64,000 nt of DNA from Saccharopolyspora dendranthemae (GTDB lineage Bacteria; Actinomycetota; Actinomycetes; Mycobacteriales; Pseudonocardiaceae), in NCBI RefSeq assembly GCF_007829955.1, contig NZ_VIWX01000006.1:310001-374000 (forward strand). Reading direction: 5' to 3'. The translations under genes were made by a program, and so were the position numbers. Positions 62,447-64,000 of this stretch are shown here, in pieces. The notes beneath the pieces are model-generated. The model was not told where the DNA came from and made no database searches. It saw nothing but the letters and a program-made list of their open reading frames with translations. Position 1 is the first letter of the stretch, and each line of letters begins with the position of its first letter.

Positions 62447-63982
62447 ATGTTCGTACCGCTCGGGGTTCGTGACTTCATCGACAGGGCCGTCACCGCGTAC
62501 GGCGAGCGCACCGGCGTCGTCGACGAGCCGGATCAGCCGGCCGAGTCGTGGGGCGCCGTCACCTATCGTCGGATGGGCGAGCTGGCCGCCGCCCAGGCGG
62601 CCGGGCTGGACGCGCTCGGCGTCGCGCAGGGCGAGCGGGTCGCGATCGTCTCGCACAACAGCGCGCGGCTGCTGACCTCGTTCTTCGGCGTGTGCGGGTC
62701 CGGCAGGGTGATCGTGCCGGTGAACTTCCGGCTCTCCGCCGACGAAATCGCCTACATCGTCGAGCATTCCGAGGCGAAGGTGCTGCTCATCGACCCCGAG
62801 CTCACCGACCACCTCGCGGGCGTGGAGTGCGAGCACAAGTTCGTGCTCGGCTCCGAGTCGGACGCGCAGCTGTACCGCTTCGACGCCGAGCCGGAACCGT
62901 GGGAGCCGGACGAGAACGCCATCGCCGCGATCAACTACACCAGCGGCACGACTGCGCGGCCCAAGGGCGTGGAGATCACCCACCGCAACATCTGGATCAA
63001 CGCCACCACGTTCGCGCTGCACGCCGGGGTCACCGATCGGGACGTCTACCTGCACACGCTGCCGATGTTCCACGCCAACGGCTGGGGGATGCCGTTCGGC
63101 ATGACCGGCATGGGCGTCGAGCAGGTCGTGCTGCGCAAGGTCGACGGCGCGGAGATCCTGCGCCGGGTCGAGCAGCACGGCGTGACCGTGATGTGCGCGG
63201 CTCCCGCCGTGGTCAACGCCGTGCTCGCCGCCGCCGAGGACTGGGACGGCGAGATCCCGGGGCGGGACAAGGTGCGCATCATCGTCGCGGGTGCCCCGCC
63301 GCCGACGAAGACGGTCGAGCGGGTGCAGTCCGAACTGGGCTGGGAGTTCATCCAGATCTACGGGCTCACCGAGACCTCGCCGCTGCTCACGATCAACCGC
63401 AGCCGCTCGGAGTGGGACGACCTGCCCCCGGCGCAGCGCGCCGAGAAGCTGGTGCGCGCAGGTGCTCCCGCGCTCGGCGTGCGGCTGTCGACGTCGAACA
63501 CCGGTGAGGTGCTCGCCCGCTCGAACGTGGTGCTGCGCGGCTACTGGCAGCAGCCGGAGGAAACCGCGGCGGTGCTGCAGGGCGGTTGGTTCCGCACCGG
63601 GGACGGCGGCACGATCGGCGAGGACGGCTACCTGTCCATCTCTGACCGCAAGAAGGACGTCATCATCACCGGTGGTGAGAACGTCTCCTCGATCGAGGTG
63701 GAGGACGTGCTGTTCAGCCACGCCGAGGTCGAGGAGGTCGCGGTGATCGGCGTGCCCGACGAGAAGTGGGGCGAGACGATCAAGGCGCTCGTCGTGCTGA
63801 CCGACGGGGGCCAGGCCACCGAGCAGGAGCTCATCGAGCACTGCAAGCAGCGCCTGGCCCGCTACAAGGCCCCGACCTCGGTGGAGTTCCGCACCTCGCT
63901 CGCCCGCACCGCCACCGGCAAGCTGCAGAAGTTCAAGCTCCGGGACCAGTACTGGACCGGCCACACCCGCAAGATCAACTGA
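62447..63982 (+). CDS. Acyl-CoA synthetase (AMP-dependent ligase)
   Basis: 511 residues. AMP-binding motif INYTSGTTARPKGVEITHRN, then LPMFHANGWGMPFG, YGLTETSPLLT, and GWFRTGDGGTIGEDGYLSI, with the C-terminal Lys in RTATGKLQKFKLRDQ. Activates a fatty or other carboxylic acid to its CoA ester. Substrate unknown. Confidence 0.94.
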   Translation: MFVPLGVRDFIDRAVTAYGERTGVVDEPDQPAESWGAVTYRRMGELAAAQAAGLDALGVAQGERVAIVSHNSARLLTSFFGVCGSGRVIVPVNFRLSADEIAYIVEHSEAKVLLIDPELTDHLAGVECEHKFVLGSESDAQLYRFDAEPEPWEPDENAIAAINYTSGTTARPKGVEITHRNIWINATTFALHAGVTDRDVYLHTLPMFHANGWGMPFGMTGMGVEQVVLRKVDGAEILRRVEQHGVTVMCAAPAVVNAVLAAAEDWDGEIPGRDKVRIIVAGAPPPTKTVERVQSELGWEFIQIYGLTETSPLLTINRSRSEWDDLPPAQRAEKLVRAGAPALGVRLSTSNTGEVLARSNVVLRGYWQQPEETAAVLQGGWFRTGDGGTIGEDGYLSISDRKKDVIITGGENVSSIEVEDVLFSHAEVEEVAVIGVPDEKWGETIKALVVLTDGGQATEQELIEHCKQRLARYKAPTSVEFRTSLARTATGKLQKFKLRDQYWTGHTRKIN

Positions 63983-64000
63983 CCCCCGCGCCGCCTCAAG

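Overview
The window is high-GC actinobacterial DNA, most like the Pseudonocardiaceae and probably a Saccharopolyspora-type genome. Pointers are the WhiB, BldM-like, SigD/RsdA and conservon (roadblock/DUF742/GTPase) genes, an XRE/DUF397 pair, PASTA-less Ser/Thr kinases, frequent GTG starts and strong G/C third positions. I could not run a search, so the genus is an inference. No tRNA, rRNA, CRISPR array, prophage or intact insertion sequence was seen.

Layout. 0-4 kb: start of pcrA (runs off the left edge), chorismate mutase behind what reads as an aromatic attenuator, and a 3-hydroxybutyrate dehydrogenase/MFS pair. 4-15 kb: signalling and envelope genes, with two membrane proteins, two paralogous Ser/Thr kinases, a LysR/EamA pair, and a PspC-type histidine kinase/response regulator divergent from a PspC membrane protein. 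15-36 kb: a secreted GH16 glucanase, then a block whose order matches the guaA-choD-guaB3-guaB2-DUF5319-rsdA-sigD-whiB3-groEL1-groES-tsaD-rimI-tsaB region known from mycobacteria and the whiD-bldM region of Streptomyces. Here it also carries a BldM-like regulator and a MerR regulator, and a PhoD phosphatase and a DUF218 protein are inserted before tsaD. 36-41 kb: a four-gene conservon. 41-45 kb: an IorB/IorA-type molybdenum hydroxylase followed by a SodC-like lipoprotein and a CopC protein. 45-47 kb: XRE/DUF397 and small genes.

47-64 kb: purine ureide and glyoxylate metabolism (glycerate kinase, hydroxypyruvate isomerase, OHCU decarboxylase, HIU hydrolase, urate oxidase, NCS2 permease, then a DUF6986 aldolase-like protein, malate synthase and an IclR regulator). 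This is interrupted by a subtilase, a divergent kinase with a tiny Arg/His-rich partner, a GerW-family protein, and two tandem PP2C phosphatases, one fused to a MerR domain. The right edge has an acyl-CoA synthetase.

Most notable signals: (1) a 20-residue leader peptide containing YEFYY upstream of chorismate mutase, with mutually exclusive antiterminator and terminator stems; (2) a four-copy intergenic element of about 160-220 bp whose hairpins show compensatory changes between copies; (3) a BldM-like regulator whose receiver has lost Asp54, Thr82 and Lys104; (4) a MerR-PP2C fusion next to a second copy whose MerR part has been lost through truncation and a one-base frameshift; (5) a perfect 28-bp inverted repeat beside it.
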